From NCBI GenBank assembly GCA_030529945.1, contig JAUMVX010000003.1, positions 1-50,108 on the forward strand: a stretch of 50,108 bases of DNA, read 5' to 3'. This document shows, one piece after another, positions 14,907 through 23,817 of the stretch; the first letter of the stretch is position 1, and each line of letters opens with the position of its first letter. This stretch comes from Bacteroidia bacterium (lineage in GTDB: Bacteria; Bacteroidota; Bacteroidia; Bacteroidales; UBA932). The notes under the pieces are model-generated. The model ran no database searches and was not told the DNA's origin. It saw nothing but the letters and a program-made list of their open reading frames with translations. Position numbers and translations under genes: made by a program.

Positions 14907-14976
14907 TTAATTATATATTGAGTAAGTAGATGATTGTCGATATTGCGGGCGGCTCCGCCCGTGAAGGGAAAAGAAA

Positions 14977-15387
14977 TCAGTTCTTGAGTATGCACAGGAA
15001 GAACAGCCGGTTCTCCGGAGAGAGGGCTCCCGAAAAATGGCAGGTCGCGAGCCGGTCGAAATCCGAGGCGCCGTGTCTGTTCAGAAGTTTGTCGAATCTG
15101 AGTAATGCGTATGATGCGAAGGCGGCCGTCCGGGGTCGTCTCGAATTCCAGAAATGCTGACCGTCGCCCCTCTCCACGGGTGAAAAGGCCGGAGACGGAA
15201 CCGTCACCACTCCGCAGCCGCAGGGAGAGTCGAAATCGGAATACCTCGCGCTCGAGTATCCGTCGGTGTGCAGGACGCTCTCCGCGATGGCAGATGCGGC
15301 CTTCTCCGCCCGTGTGGCGAGAACGGCGGAAATCTGCCCTGTCTGGAGGATGAGCAGGAAAAGAAGTATGCGAAGCAGACGTCTCAT
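14977..15387 (-). CDS. small secreted protein of unknown function, downstream of pdxA
   Basis: A 136-residue product starting MRRLLRILLFLLILQTGQIS, a clear signal peptide or membrane anchor. The mature part contains DSPCGCGVVTVPSP, FASYALLRFDKLL and a C-terminal FFLCILKN. No family recognised. It follows pdxA by 37 nt on the same strand and is probably co-transcribed. A GC-rich hairpin CGGGCGG/CCGCCCG (14946-14961) lies just past its stop but lacks a T-run. Confidence 0.55.
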   Translation of the reverse strand: MRRLLRILLFLLILQTGQISAVLATRAEKAASAIAESVLHTDGYSSARYSDFDSPCGCGVVTVPSPAFSPVERGDGQHFWNSRRPRTAAFASYALLRFDKLLNRHGASDFDRLATCHFSGALSPENRLFFLCILKN

Positions 15388-15424
15388 CGGGGAGCTGGCG
15401 GCGGAAAACGGTAAACTCGGGGGG

Positions 15425-16507
15425 CTACTCTATCTGGGCTCTGCCCGAGCGGGCTGGCTGCTCCCTCCGGCTTTCTGTCATCTTGCCTTCCTGAAGGGCG
15501 TCATAGGCCTCCCGGGCATTGAAGATATCGATGGCGCGGAAGATGGCTGCTCTCATCGAGCGCGGATCGGCCTCGTCCTTGCCGGCCATCTCGAAAGCAG
15601 TCCCGTGGTCAGGAGAAGTCCTCACTATAGGGAGGCCCGCAGTGAAATTCACGCCGTCCTCGAAGGCGATGGCCTTGAAAGGAGCGAGCCCCTGGTCGTG
15701 GTACATCGCCAGCGTCGCGTCGAAACGGGAGTAGTTCCCCAGACCGAAGAAACCGTCGGGGGAGTACGGGCCGAACGCGTCTATGCCCTCATCGCGCGCC
15801 GCTTTCACCGCAGGGATGATTATGGTCTGCTCTTCATCGCCGAGCAGTCCGCCGTCGCCGCTGTGAGGGTTCAGGCTGAGCACCGCTATCTTCGGGCTGT
15901 CGATGCAGAAATCCCTCTTCAGCGAGGCGTCCATAAGGCGCAGCTTGTTCAGAATCTTCTCAGTGCTGAGGCTGGACGGCACGTCCTTAAGCGGGATATG
16001 CCCCGTGACGATGGCCACTCTGATCCTGTCGCTGACCATAAACATCACTCCGTCCTTCACTCCGAACTGCTCCTCGAGATACTCGGTGTGTCCGGTATGG
16101 CAGAAGCCCTGCGCGGCCATCGATCGCTTGTTTATGGGAGCGGTCACGAGCACGTCTATGTCTCCCTCCCGGATGTCCTCCACCGCCCGTTCGAGTGAAG
16201 TGATGGCGGCCTTAGCGGAGTCCGCCGAAGGCTGGCCCGGCTCCACGTAAACATTGTCCGGCAGGCAGTTGACCACGTTTATGCGTTTCGGCCGCGCGTC
16301 TTTCGCGCTGTTTATCACGTAAGTGTCGAACTGGTCGATATTATGGATGCCCTTCCTGTAGAATCCCAGAATCTTCGAGGAACCGTAGATAACCGGGGTG
16401 AAGGCTTCGAGAATACGGGGGTCGGACAGGGCTTTGATGATGACTTCGTAACCGATGCCGTTGCCGTCTCCCTGCGTGATTCCCACTATTATTTTTCTAT
16501 TCTGCAT
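15425..16507 (-). CDS. pdxA: 4-hydroxythreonine-4-phosphate dehydrogenase
   Basis: A 360-residue NAD-dependent cytoplasmic enzyme that oxidises 4-phosphohydroxy-L-threonine in the DXP-dependent vitamin B6 pathway. The metal ligands expected for PdxA are visible: the His of GFCHTGHTEYL, the His of the central LNPHSGDGGL region, and the His of MYHDQGLAPFK. ITQGDGNGIGYEVI at the N-terminus and LPIVRTSPDHGTAFE near the C-terminus are also typical. The C-terminus extends about 15 polar residues past the usual end. A good promoter lies just upstream. Confidence 0.95.
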   Translation of the reverse strand: MQNRKIIVGITQGDGNGIGYEVIIKALSDPRILEAFTPVIYGSSKILGFYRKGIHNIDQFDTYVINSAKDARPKRINVVNCLPDNVYVEPGQPSADSAKAAITSLERAVEDIREGDIDVLVTAPINKRSMAAQGFCHTGHTEYLEEQFGVKDGVMFMVSDRIRVAIVTGHIPLKDVPSSLSTEKILNKLRLMDASLKRDFCIDSPKIAVLSLNPHSGDGGLLGDEEQTIIIPAVKAARDEGIDAFGPYSPDGFFGLGNYSRFDATLAMYHDQGLAPFKAIAFEDGVNFTAGLPIVRTSPDHGTAFEMAGKDEADPRSMRAAIFRAIDIFNAREAYDALQEGKMTESRREQPARSGRAQIE

Positions 16508-16528
16508 TTATTCGTATGTTAAAACTCA

Positions 16529-16559
16529 CAAATTTATACAAAAAACTCGAAAAGCACAA
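16529..16559 (-). promoter_or_regulatory. promoter of pdxA
   Basis: Minus strand: TTG (16557-16559), 20-bp spacer, TAAATTTG (16529-16536). The start site would be about 15 nt before the ATG at 16507. Confidence 0.65.
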
Positions 16560-16581
16560 GCGGAAAAACGCAGGAGCTCTG

Positions 16582-16612
16582 TTGGAAAAATAAGAAAAAA
16601 ACAGTAGCTTCG
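16582..16612 (+). promoter_or_regulatory. possible promoter of addBA
   Basis: TTG (16582-16584), 20-bp spacer, TAGCTTCG (16605-16612), one mismatch from TAnnTTTG. It is the best candidate in the 215-bp divergent region between pdxA and addB. Confidence 0.4.
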
Positions 16613-16670
16613 CAAGTCCCGCAGCAGCTCCCGCGGCATTCGAGCCCGGCCCGGCACATTTTTCCCGAGG

Positions 16671-16708
16671 CCTTGCGGCCAATGAATCCCCAGACCTTGC
16701 GGCCAATG
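16671..16708. repeat. short direct repeat upstream of addB
   Basis: CCTTGCGGCCAATG occurs at 16671-16684 and again at 16695-16708, 24 bp apart, ending 14 bp before the addB ATG. GGCC-containing arms could also pair. No function is known to me; it may affect the addB leader. Confidence 0.6.
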
Positions 16709-16722
16709 TTCAATAAGACGCT

Positions 16723-19683
16723 ATGACAGAATTTCTCAGAAAGGTCGCCGAGCATTATCTCGCGCAGACGGACATCTCCCGCCTGTGCTTCGTGTTCCCG
16801 AACCGCCGCTCGACGGTGTTCTTCCGCAAATACCTCTGCGAGGCGCTCGCGCGGCGCGGAGGCCCCGCCATCCTCGCGCCGGCGATGACCACGATGGGTG
16901 ACCTTTTCCAGAAGGCCTCGGGGATGCGCAAGGCGGAGAGGATTCATCTCCTGGTCAAGCTGTACGGCTGCTACTGCAAGCTGAATCCCGCCGCCGAGCC
17001 GCTGGATGACTTCATATTCTGGGGGGATGTCCTGCTCGCCGATTTCGATGATGTGGACAAATATCTCGCAGACCCCTCGCGCCTTTTCACGAACGTCTCC
17101 GACTTCAACTCCCTGCAGGACGACCTTTCCTGGCTCAGTGCGAGCCAGCGCGAGGCCTTGAGCCGTTTCATCAGGCATTTCCGCCGAAGCGGGGAGGAGG
17201 GTGACGCTGCCGATGAGGGCAAGGCCTCGGGGCAGCTGGACGTGAAAGAGCGCTTCAGCCGCATATGGAACATTCTGCTTCCCCTTTACACCGACTTGAA
17301 CGCCGCTCTGCGCTCCGAAGGGGTCTGCTACGAAGGGATGGCATACCGCTCTCTCGTTCAGTCCATAAAGGAAAGAGGGGCCGTCGATGTGATGAAGACC
17401 GTCTATCCGGATTCGGAGCGTTTCGTCTTCGTCGCTCTGAACGCTCTGAACGAGTGCGAGAAGTTTCTGCTCAGGCGGCTTCGGGACGCCGGCGCAGCCG
17501 ATTTCTGCTGGGACTGCGAAGACAAGCGGATAATGGATCCTCGAAACGCCTCCTCTCGCTTTATGTCGCAGAATATCATAGACTTCCCGCAGAGCCTCCC
17601 GGCGGAGCGGCCGGATGCGGAGCGCAGGGCGGACAGCGGAAAATTCCAGGTGATCAGCGTCCCTTCTTCCGTCGGTCAGGTCAAGCAGCTCCCCTCCATC
17701 CTCAGACAGATAGCGGACAGAAGTTACGGAGGCGACCTTTCGCGCATAGGCACCGAAACCGCGATAGTCCTTCCGGACGAAGGCCTGCTGATGAGCGTGC
17801 TGAACACCATACCCCCGGAGATAAAGGACATTAACGTCACTATGGGCTACCCGATGGGGGGCAGTGCGTTTTTCTCCCTTATGAACGACATAATGTCCCT
17901 TCAGCTCCATCTGCGCAGCAGGGACGGGCTATGGTATTTCTACCATCGTCAGGTCTGGAGCATATTCTCCAGCAGCCTCTTCTGCTCTCTTCTCGCCCCC
18001 GAGACCCTGGAAGCCGCCCTGAAGGTGAAGAAGGAGGCCAGATACTACATCCCCGAGGCTGAACTCGCACTGGACGAGCTTTCCGCAGTCATCTTCCGCC
18101 CCGTCGTCACTGACCTCAATACGGCGGGCCGTGAGCCGGTGCGCAGAATCCTGGATTATCAGAAAGAAGTCGTCCTCGCCCTCGCTTCGCGGCTTCGCGG
18201 CCGGAAGGAAATGAGTCTGGAACTCGAATTCGCCCAGGAATACTACCTCAGCATTGCCCGGCTGCAGGCCGAGGACCTGCCTGTGCTGCCTATGACCTGC
18301 ATCCGGCTCCTCTCGCAGATGGTCAGCGGGGTGAGCGTGCCTTTCCGGGGCGAACCGCTTAAGGGGCTGCAGATTATGGGGCCGCTTGAAACTCGTGCGC
18401 TCGATTTCGAGAACCTCATCATTCTTTCCTGCAACGAGGGACTCTTCCCGCGCCGCTCCGTAAGTTCTTCGTTTATCCCTCCGCAGCTGCGCCGGGGTTT
18501 CGATCTTCCCTCTTCCGAATATCAGGATGCGGTCTGGGCCTACTATTTCTACAGGATGATCCAGCGGCCCTCGAGCGTGTGGATGCTCTGCGATTCCCGC
18601 TCAGCTCTCACACGCACAGGCGAGGAGAGCCGTTACATAAAGCAGCTGGAACTGCATTTCGGGGTCGGAATCGAAAGACGAACGGCCAGGTCCGGAGTGC
18701 TCTTTCTCGGCGGGGAAGATTCGATAGAGAAGACTGCCGCCGATGTGGAGAGCCTTAAAAACGGTCAGCTTTCAGCTTCTTCGCTGAACTGCTATCTGGA
18801 CTGTCAGGCGAAATTCTACTACCAGACGGTCAAGCATCTGAGCGAGGCCGTGGAGGTCAGCGAATCCCTGGACGCGGGTATGATCGGAAATGTCTATCAC
18901 AAGACTATGCAGGCCATCTATACGGGTCCCGAGGCGATGGACCCCGGCTTTATCCCCGACCGCGAGAATATGAAAAGGATCCGGGAGCGGGCGCTGCAGA
19001 CGGTAAGCCGCGAATACATCGAAGACCTGCTGAAAAGGGAGGGGTATATCCGTTCGAGGGTGAAGACGCTCATAATGGATGAACTGCACTGCCTGGAAGT
19101 GAGCGGACGGGACCTGGTCTATGAAAATATGGTGGTGCGTTACGTGAAGAAGACTCTGGAGCGCGACCTCGAGCTTATGAAAGACTGCGGCACTATGGCT
19201 TTCAGCATCATCGGTCTCGAGCAGCCCTGCAGCTGGAGTTTCGGGGACTACCGCTTCAAGGGCTACATCGACCGCATAGACAGTTTCAACGCGGGAGAAT
19301 TCCGCGTAGTGGACTACAAGACCGGCAAGGTGGAGCAGGCAGACATAGAGATATCGGACAAAAATGCCGCGACGGTGGTCGAGAATCTCTTCAGGGGCGA
19401 TCCCGACTCGCGTCCGAAGTATGCTTTCCAGCTTTTCCTCTACGATATGTACGTGAAGAAGTACAGAAATGGACGCAAAGTTCTGAACAGCATCTATCCT
19501 GTGACGGATCTCTTCGTGAACAAGATACGTAACGTCCCCGTGAGCGGGGAGTTCATCTCCCTTATGAAAGAGGAGCTTGCCGGGCTTCTGGATGAGATTT
19601 CCGATCTCGGCAGGCCTTTCCTGAGAAACGGGACCGAGAAGAAATGCGCTTATTGCGACTTCAAGACCATATGCGGAAAATGA
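16723..19683 (+). CDS. addB: AddB-like PD-(D/E)XK nuclease subunit
   Basis: A 986-residue subunit of an AddAB-type helicase-nuclease that resects double-strand breaks for RecA. It lacks a Walker A motif, as usual for many AddB-like partners. The C-terminal nuclease shows GYIDRID (Asp850) and VVDYKTG (Asp864, Lys866). A Cys in the YLDCQAKFYY phrase (Cys694) combines with a terminal C-x2-C-x5-C (Cys975, 978, 984), the spacing known from the B. subtilis AddB iron-sulphur staple, so a 4Fe-4S cluster is predicted. addA follows after 30 bp. The start at 16723 gives a plausible N-terminus ending in LCFVFPNRRS, typical of the family. Confidence 0.88.
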   Translation: MTEFLRKVAEHYLAQTDISRLCFVFPNRRSTVFFRKYLCEALARRGGPAILAPAMTTMGDLFQKASGMRKAERIHLLVKLYGCYCKLNPAAEPLDDFIFWGDVLLADFDDVDKYLADPSRLFTNVSDFNSLQDDLSWLSASQREALSRFIRHFRRSGEEGDAADEGKASGQLDVKERFSRIWNILLPLYTDLNAALRSEGVCYEGMAYRSLVQSIKERGAVDVMKTVYPDSERFVFVALNALNECEKFLLRRLRDAGAADFCWDCEDKRIMDPRNASSRFMSQNIIDFPQSLPAERPDAERRADSGKFQVISVPSSVGQVKQLPSILRQIADRSYGGDLSRIGTETAIVLPDEGLLMSVLNTIPPEIKDINVTMGYPMGGSAFFSLMNDIMSLQLHLRSRDGLWYFYHRQVWSIFSSSLFCSLLAPETLEAALKVKKEARYYIPEAELALDELSAVIFRPVVTDLNTAGREPVRRILDYQKEVVLALASRLRGRKEMSLELEFAQEYYLSIARLQAEDLPVLPMTCIRLLSQMVSGVSVPFRGEPLKGLQIMGPLETRALDFENLIILSCNEGLFPRRSVSSSFIPPQLRRGFDLPSSEYQDAVWAYYFYRMIQRPSSVWMLCDSRSALTRTGEESRYIKQLELHFGVGIERRTARSGVLFLGGEDSIEKTAADVESLKNGQLSASSLNCYLDCQAKFYYQTVKHLSEAVEVSESLDAGMIGNVYHKTMQAIYTGPEAMDPGFIPDRENMKRIRERALQTVSREYIEDLLKREGYIRSRVKTLIMDELHCLEVSGRDLVYENMVVRYVKKTLERDLELMKDCGTMAFSIIGLEQPCSWSFGDYRFKGYIDRIDSFNAGEFRVVDYKTGKVEQADIEISDKNAATVVENLFRGDPDSRPKYAFQLFLYDMYVKKYRNGRKVLNSIYPVTDLFVNKIRNVPVSGEFISLMKEELAGLLDEISDLGRPFLRNGTEKKCAYCDFKTICGK

Positions 19684-19713
19684 TTACTGACTGCTCTCTG
19701 ACCCTCCTGAAAG

Positions 19714-22700
19714 ATGAAGATTCTTAAAGCCTCCGCGGGTTCGGGAAAAACCTGGCGCCTGACCCGTGACTACATAACTCTGCTGCTGAAGGACCGTGAC
19801 AGATATGCCTACAGGCATATTCTTGCGGTGACTTTCACAAACAAGGCCACCGCCGAGATGAAGTCGCGCATCCTTTCCGAGCTTTCCGTGCTCTCGCACA
19901 GTCCGGAGAGTTCGGATTACTATGCCTTTCTGGTGCCGGCCCTGTTCCCGGATGCCGGGCTTCTCCGCTCGCGGGCGGAGGATGTGCTCGTGAACATCCT
20001 GCACGATTACGGCGCCTTCGCGGTAAGCACCATCGACAGCTTCTTCCAGCAGACCCTCAAGGCCTTCTCCCGCGAGATAGGGTATTTCGCCTCCTATCAG
20101 GTCGAATTGGACAGGGATTCCCTCATCAGGGAAGCCGTGGACAGGATGCTTGACTCCATCACCGAAGACGACAGGGAGATGCTCGGCTGGCTGGACGAGG
20201 ATGTAGCGGATACTCTGGAGCGGGGCGGCCGGGTGAATCTTGCGGACACCATCTTCGAGAACGCCCGCAACCTCAAGTCGGCCGAACACGGCTCGCTTCT
20301 GGACGAATACGGCCTGGATGATGCCGAGATGTTCTCACGTGGCCGCCTCAGGGCAGTACGGAAAGAATGCACGGCGTATATCGCGAGTTACGAGTCGGCG
20401 GTACGGAAGGCGGCGGAGGAGGTCGGGGCTGCTCTGGAACGCTGCGGCATAGACCCTGCGGATTCGAACCGCAAGTTCCTGCAGACGGTACTGGCCTATA
20501 GCCGGAAGCCGGATACGAAAACCGGCTATGTGTCCCCGTCCGCTGCCGTGATGGAAAAGTGCTCGGACCCTGAGCTGTGGTTCGCCAAAGACAAGGCCCC
20601 TAAACTCCTGCCTCAGGTACAGGGAGTGCTGGACGGGCCTCTGGCATCTTTCCGTGACCTGTTCACGGAGAGATACAGGCTCTATCGGACGGCGGTCCTG
20701 CTGAAGGGTCGGATATGCAGTCTGGGCATCGCCGGAGAGTTTTTCCGGAATTTCGAGGCCCTGGTCAAGGAAAAGAACGTGCTGTGCATTGAGGACAGCA
20801 ACGAGATTCTACGTAAAATCATCGGCGGCTCCGACGCCCCCTTCGTCTATGAAAAGCTCGGAGTCCGCTTCGAGCACTTCCTGCTCGACGAGTTCCAGGA
20901 CACTTCGCGCCTACAGTGGGACAATTTCCTGCCTCTGTTGCGCGAAAGCGAGTCTAACAGTCACGAGAGCCTGGTCGTGGGGGACGTGAAACAGAGCATC
21001 TACCGCTGGCGCGGCTCCGACTGGGAGCTTCTGGGCAGCACGCTGCAGAAACAGTTCCCTTCATCAGAGACGGAGGTTCTCGATTCGAATTACCGCAGCA
21101 CCCTCACCGTGGTCGAATTTAACAACGCCTTCTTCACTTTCGCTGCCGCGCAGCTCGGGACTGCCGTCTCGGAGGAGTACGCCGATGTCTGCCAGAAGTC
21201 TGCCGTAACTGAAGAGAACGAGCCTCAGAAGGGTTTCGTCAAGGTGGATTTCACTTCGGAGGACCAGCTGGAAGCAGTGCTTGACTCCGTCAGGGACGCT
21301 ATGGCCCGCGGGGCGGAGCCGGGAGATATAGCTGTCCTGGTCAGGAACAACTCCAGCGGTTCGGATGTGGCCGCACATCTGATCGGAAGCGGCATACCCG
21401 TCGTCAGTGACGATTCCCTCGATGTCAAGTCTTCGCTTACGGTGCGGCGGCTTGTCTCTCTGCTGCACTGGGTCGACGACCCCGGCGATGAAATCAGCTG
21501 TTATCTGGCCTCCTGCCTCATTCCCGAGGGGGCGGAGGAGGAATGGAAAATGCAGTGGCATTCGCTCACGGACCTGTGCGAGTCCATTCTCCGCCTGATG
21601 GAGGAGCGCAACCCCGGCTGCACCGACGGCCAGGTTCTCTTCATCCAGTCGTTTATGGACTGCCTGCAGGAGTGGACCGCGGCGAACGGACAGAACCTTC
21701 AGGCCTTTCTGGAGTACTTCGATGGCGCGTCCCCGAAGATCAGCTCCCCTCAGGACACTTCTTCGGTGAGGGTGATGACCATCCACAAATCCAAGGGACT
21801 GCAGTTCCCGTATGTCATATTCCCGTTCGCGGAGACCGTAAGTATGTCGAAACCCGCCACCCATTGGTGCTATCTGGGAGGGGATGACCCTCTCCTGCAC
21901 CTTCCTGACGGGTCTGCACCCCTCAAGTCGGCAGCGCCCGCCATTTATCCCCTGAGCCTCTCTTCCACACTGCGCAGCACGGCTTTCTGCAAAGACTACG
22001 AGGAGGACAGGCGTCGGAAGGAGATGGACTGCATAAATCTTTTCTACGTGGCTCTCACGCGGGCCGCCAAGTCTCTCCATATCATAGCGAAACAGCCGTC
22101 CGCAAAGCTTCGGGAAGCGGCGACCCTCCCGGAATACTCCGACATCTCCCAGCTCCTGTATCTGCATCTGCGGGAAAGGCTCGACAAGGACGGGAGCTGC
22201 AGCTTCGGTGATGTTTACGATTTCACCCGGATGAAACGCAAGGTCCGGAATGAAAACAGCTGTGATTCGGCCTATCCTTCCTATCCCCTCGAAGGCCGCC
22301 TCGCCTTCCCGGAGGATGCTTCGGATTTCTTCGGCTCCGACGGACTTGCCGGCGCCAAATCCTCACGCAGGATAAACGGCATAGTCCTCCACGGCATTCT
22401 CGCCGCCGTCCGTTCCCCCCAGGATCTCCGGGCGGCTGTGGACGAGGCGGTGAGAGAGGGCCGGCTGGAGAGTGAAGATGCGGAAAGAGACTATGCTATG
22501 CTCGCTTCCCGTCTCGCCTCCGCAGTGGAGCGCGGCTGGTTCCCCCCTGATGCGAGAATCATCTCGGAGACTGACATCATAGACAGCGACGGCAGCATCC
22601 ACAGGCCTGACAGGGCGGTGGTGACGGCAGACGGCGTGATTATTGTAGATTACAAGTTCGGCCGGCACGCGGACGCTTATGAAAGACAGGTGGCGCGATA

Positions 22701-22797
22701 CGTGCAGCTTTACCGCAAGATGGGCTACTCCCACGTCCGCGGTTTTTTATGGTATGTATATGAAGATGAAGTCGTAGAAGTAGAATGTCGAATCTGA
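19714..22797 (+). CDS. addA: AddA-like UvrD/Rep helicase-nuclease subunit
   Basis: A 1027-residue superfamily 1A helicase with C-terminal nuclease. Walker A ASAGSGKT sits at 6-13 (Lys12), AVTFTNKATAEMKSR is motif Ia, DEFQDTS (Asp392-Glu393) is motif II, GDVKQSIYRWRGSD is motif III, and VRVMTIHKSKGLQFPYV and LFYVALTRAAKSL are motifs V and VI. The nuclease motif is HRPDRAV (Asp966) with IIVDYKFG (Asp979, Lys981). Together with AddB this supplies two nuclease sites and one motor. The downstream gene starts 13 bp inside this one. Confidence 0.92.
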   Translation: MKILKASAGSGKTWRLTRDYITLLLKDRDRYAYRHILAVTFTNKATAEMKSRILSELSVLSHSPESSDYYAFLVPALFPDAGLLRSRAEDVLVNILHDYGAFAVSTIDSFFQQTLKAFSREIGYFASYQVELDRDSLIREAVDRMLDSITEDDREMLGWLDEDVADTLERGGRVNLADTIFENARNLKSAEHGSLLDEYGLDDAEMFSRGRLRAVRKECTAYIASYESAVRKAAEEVGAALERCGIDPADSNRKFLQTVLAYSRKPDTKTGYVSPSAAVMEKCSDPELWFAKDKAPKLLPQVQGVLDGPLASFRDLFTERYRLYRTAVLLKGRICSLGIAGEFFRNFEALVKEKNVLCIEDSNEILRKIIGGSDAPFVYEKLGVRFEHFLLDEFQDTSRLQWDNFLPLLRESESNSHESLVVGDVKQSIYRWRGSDWELLGSTLQKQFPSSETEVLDSNYRSTLTVVEFNNAFFTFAAAQLGTAVSEEYADVCQKSAVTEENEPQKGFVKVDFTSEDQLEAVLDSVRDAMARGAEPGDIAVLVRNNSSGSDVAAHLIGSGIPVVSDDSLDVKSSLTVRRLVSLLHWVDDPGDEISCYLASCLIPEGAEEEWKMQWHSLTDLCESILRLMEERNPGCTDGQVLFIQSFMDCLQEWTAANGQNLQAFLEYFDGASPKISSPQDTSSVRVMTIHKSKGLQFPYVIFPFAETVSMSKPATHWCYLGGDDPLLHLPDGSAPLKSAAPAIYPLSLSSTLRSTAFCKDYEEDRRRKEMDCINLFYVALTRAAKSLHIIAKQPSAKLREAATLPEYSDISQLLYLHLRERLDKDGSCSFGDVYDFTRMKRKVRNENSCDSAYPSYPLEGRLAFPEDASDFFGSDGLAGAKSSRRINGIVLHGILAAVRSPQDLRAAVDEAVREGRLESEDAERDYAMLASRLASAVERGWFPPDARIISETDIIDSDGSIHRPDRAVVTADGVIIVDYKFGRHADAYERQVARYVQLYRKMGYSHVRGFLWYVYEDEVVEVECRI

Positions 22798-23228
22798 GCG
22801 AACTCGGCCTCTGGGGTCTGTTCATTGGAAGCCTTCTGGCTTCTACCGTAGTTCCCTTCAGCTCCGATGCCCTTTATATCGGAGCTCTCGCCGCCATCAA
22901 GCAGCCCTGGGAATGTCTTCTGGTAGCCACTTTCGGAAACTGGATAGGGAGTCTGATCACCTACTCGATGGGCTGGATAGGCCGTTGGGAATGGCTGGAG
23001 AAATGGTTCAAGGTGAAACCCGAGACCCTCTCGAAGCAGAAAGTCTATGTGGACAAGTACGGATTATGGCTCGCCCTTATGGTCTGGGTTCCTTTCGCCG
23101 GAGACGTTTTCGTGCTGGCCCTGGGCTTCTACAAGACACATCCCTTCTGGACAGCTGTCCTTATGCTCGTCAGCAAATTCATAAGGACTGTCGGCTGGAC
23201 ACTTATTCTCGGCTATCCGTTATGGTAA
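22785..23228 (+). CDS. YqaA family membrane protein (DedA/VTT-like)
   Basis: A 147-residue inner-membrane protein with four hydrophobic stretches. The loop phrases STVVPFSSDALYIGALA and FGNWIGSLITYSMGWIGR fit the VTT (SNARE-associated, DedA) fold in its short YqaA version. DedA proteins act in membrane lipid or proton homeostasis; the specific job here is unknown. The start overlaps addA by 13 bp and the stop overlaps the next gene by 7 bp, so it is embedded in the addBA operon. Confidence 0.85.
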   Translation: MSNLSELGLWGLFIGSLLASTVVPFSSDALYIGALAAIKQPWECLLVATFGNWIGSLITYSMGWIGRWEWLEKWFKVKPETLSKQKVYVDKYGLWLALMVWVPFAGDVFVLALGFYKTHPFWTAVLMLVSKFIRTVGWTLILGYPLW

Positions 23229-23686
23229 AGACTAACGCTGCCCGCCTTCTGGATGCGGCGCACATCAGCTACGAACTCGTCCCCTACGAGGTGGATGAGA
23301 ACGATTTCGCCGCCGACCACGTGGCGCAGCAGCTCGGCGAAAATATAGAACAGGTGTTCAAGACCCTGGTGCTGAGGGGAGACCGCAGCGGCTTCTTCGT
23401 CTGCGTGATGCCCGGAAATCTCGAAGCGGACCTGAAGACAGCCGCACGCATCTCCGGGAACAAGAGCTGTGAGATGCTGCACGTGAAGGAACTGCTTCCC
23501 GTCACGGGCTATATCCGGGGCGGATGTTCCCCGATAGGGATGAAGAAACATTTCCCGACATTCATCCACGAGTCCTGTCTGCTGTACGATTCTATATACG
23601 TGAGTGCCGGTCAGCGCGGACTTCAGCTGAAAATCTCTCCGCAGGAGCTGATTTCTTTCACCGGGGCTGAGATTTATCCGCTCTGA
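23222..23686 (+). CDS. ybaK: YbaK/EbsC-type Cys-tRNA(Pro)/aminoacyl-tRNA deacylase
   Basis: A 154-residue trans-editing enzyme that removes wrongly attached amino acids from tRNA. The fold signature is visible: FKTLVLRGD, FFVCVMPGNLEADLK with the conserved Lys-containing region AARISGNKSCEM, GYIRGGCSPIGMKK (core GGxSPxG) and SAGQRGLQLKISP at the end. These are the hallmarks of YbaK rather than ProX. An open frame extends upstream to 22913, but that part overlaps the YqaA gene out of frame; the ATG at 23222 (MVKTNAARLL) is the natural start. Confidence 0.9.
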   Translation: MVKTNAARLLDAAHISYELVPYEVDENDFAADHVAQQLGENIEQVFKTLVLRGDRSGFFVCVMPGNLEADLKTAARISGNKSCEMLHVKELLPVTGYIRGGCSPIGMKKHFPTFIHESCLLYDSIYVSAGQRGLQLKISPQELISFTGAEIYPL

Positions 23687-23750
23687 GTAATTTTCGCGTC
23701 TCAGGAGAAAGTTTTCGCGCCATCGTGCCCGGAAGCTGAGGGAAAATAAT

Positions 23751-23758
23751 TATCTTTG
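23751..23758 (+). promoter_or_regulatory. -7 promoter box of the DUF4290-ftsK-lolA operon
   Basis: TATCTTTG, an exact TAnnTTTG match, 59 bp upstream of the ATG at 23818. No clear TTG at -33. Confidence 0.55.
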
Positions 23759-23817
23759 CAGGTCAACCATCGTGTCAGGAACTGCCTCCAAGTCTGACGC
23801 CTTCTTTTTACTTTATT

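Noticed and set aside
16534-17910. 458-aa minus-strand frame opposite the start of addB
   Set aside because: Low-complexity antisense product with no family match; addB has clear nuclease and Fe-S motifs on the other strand.
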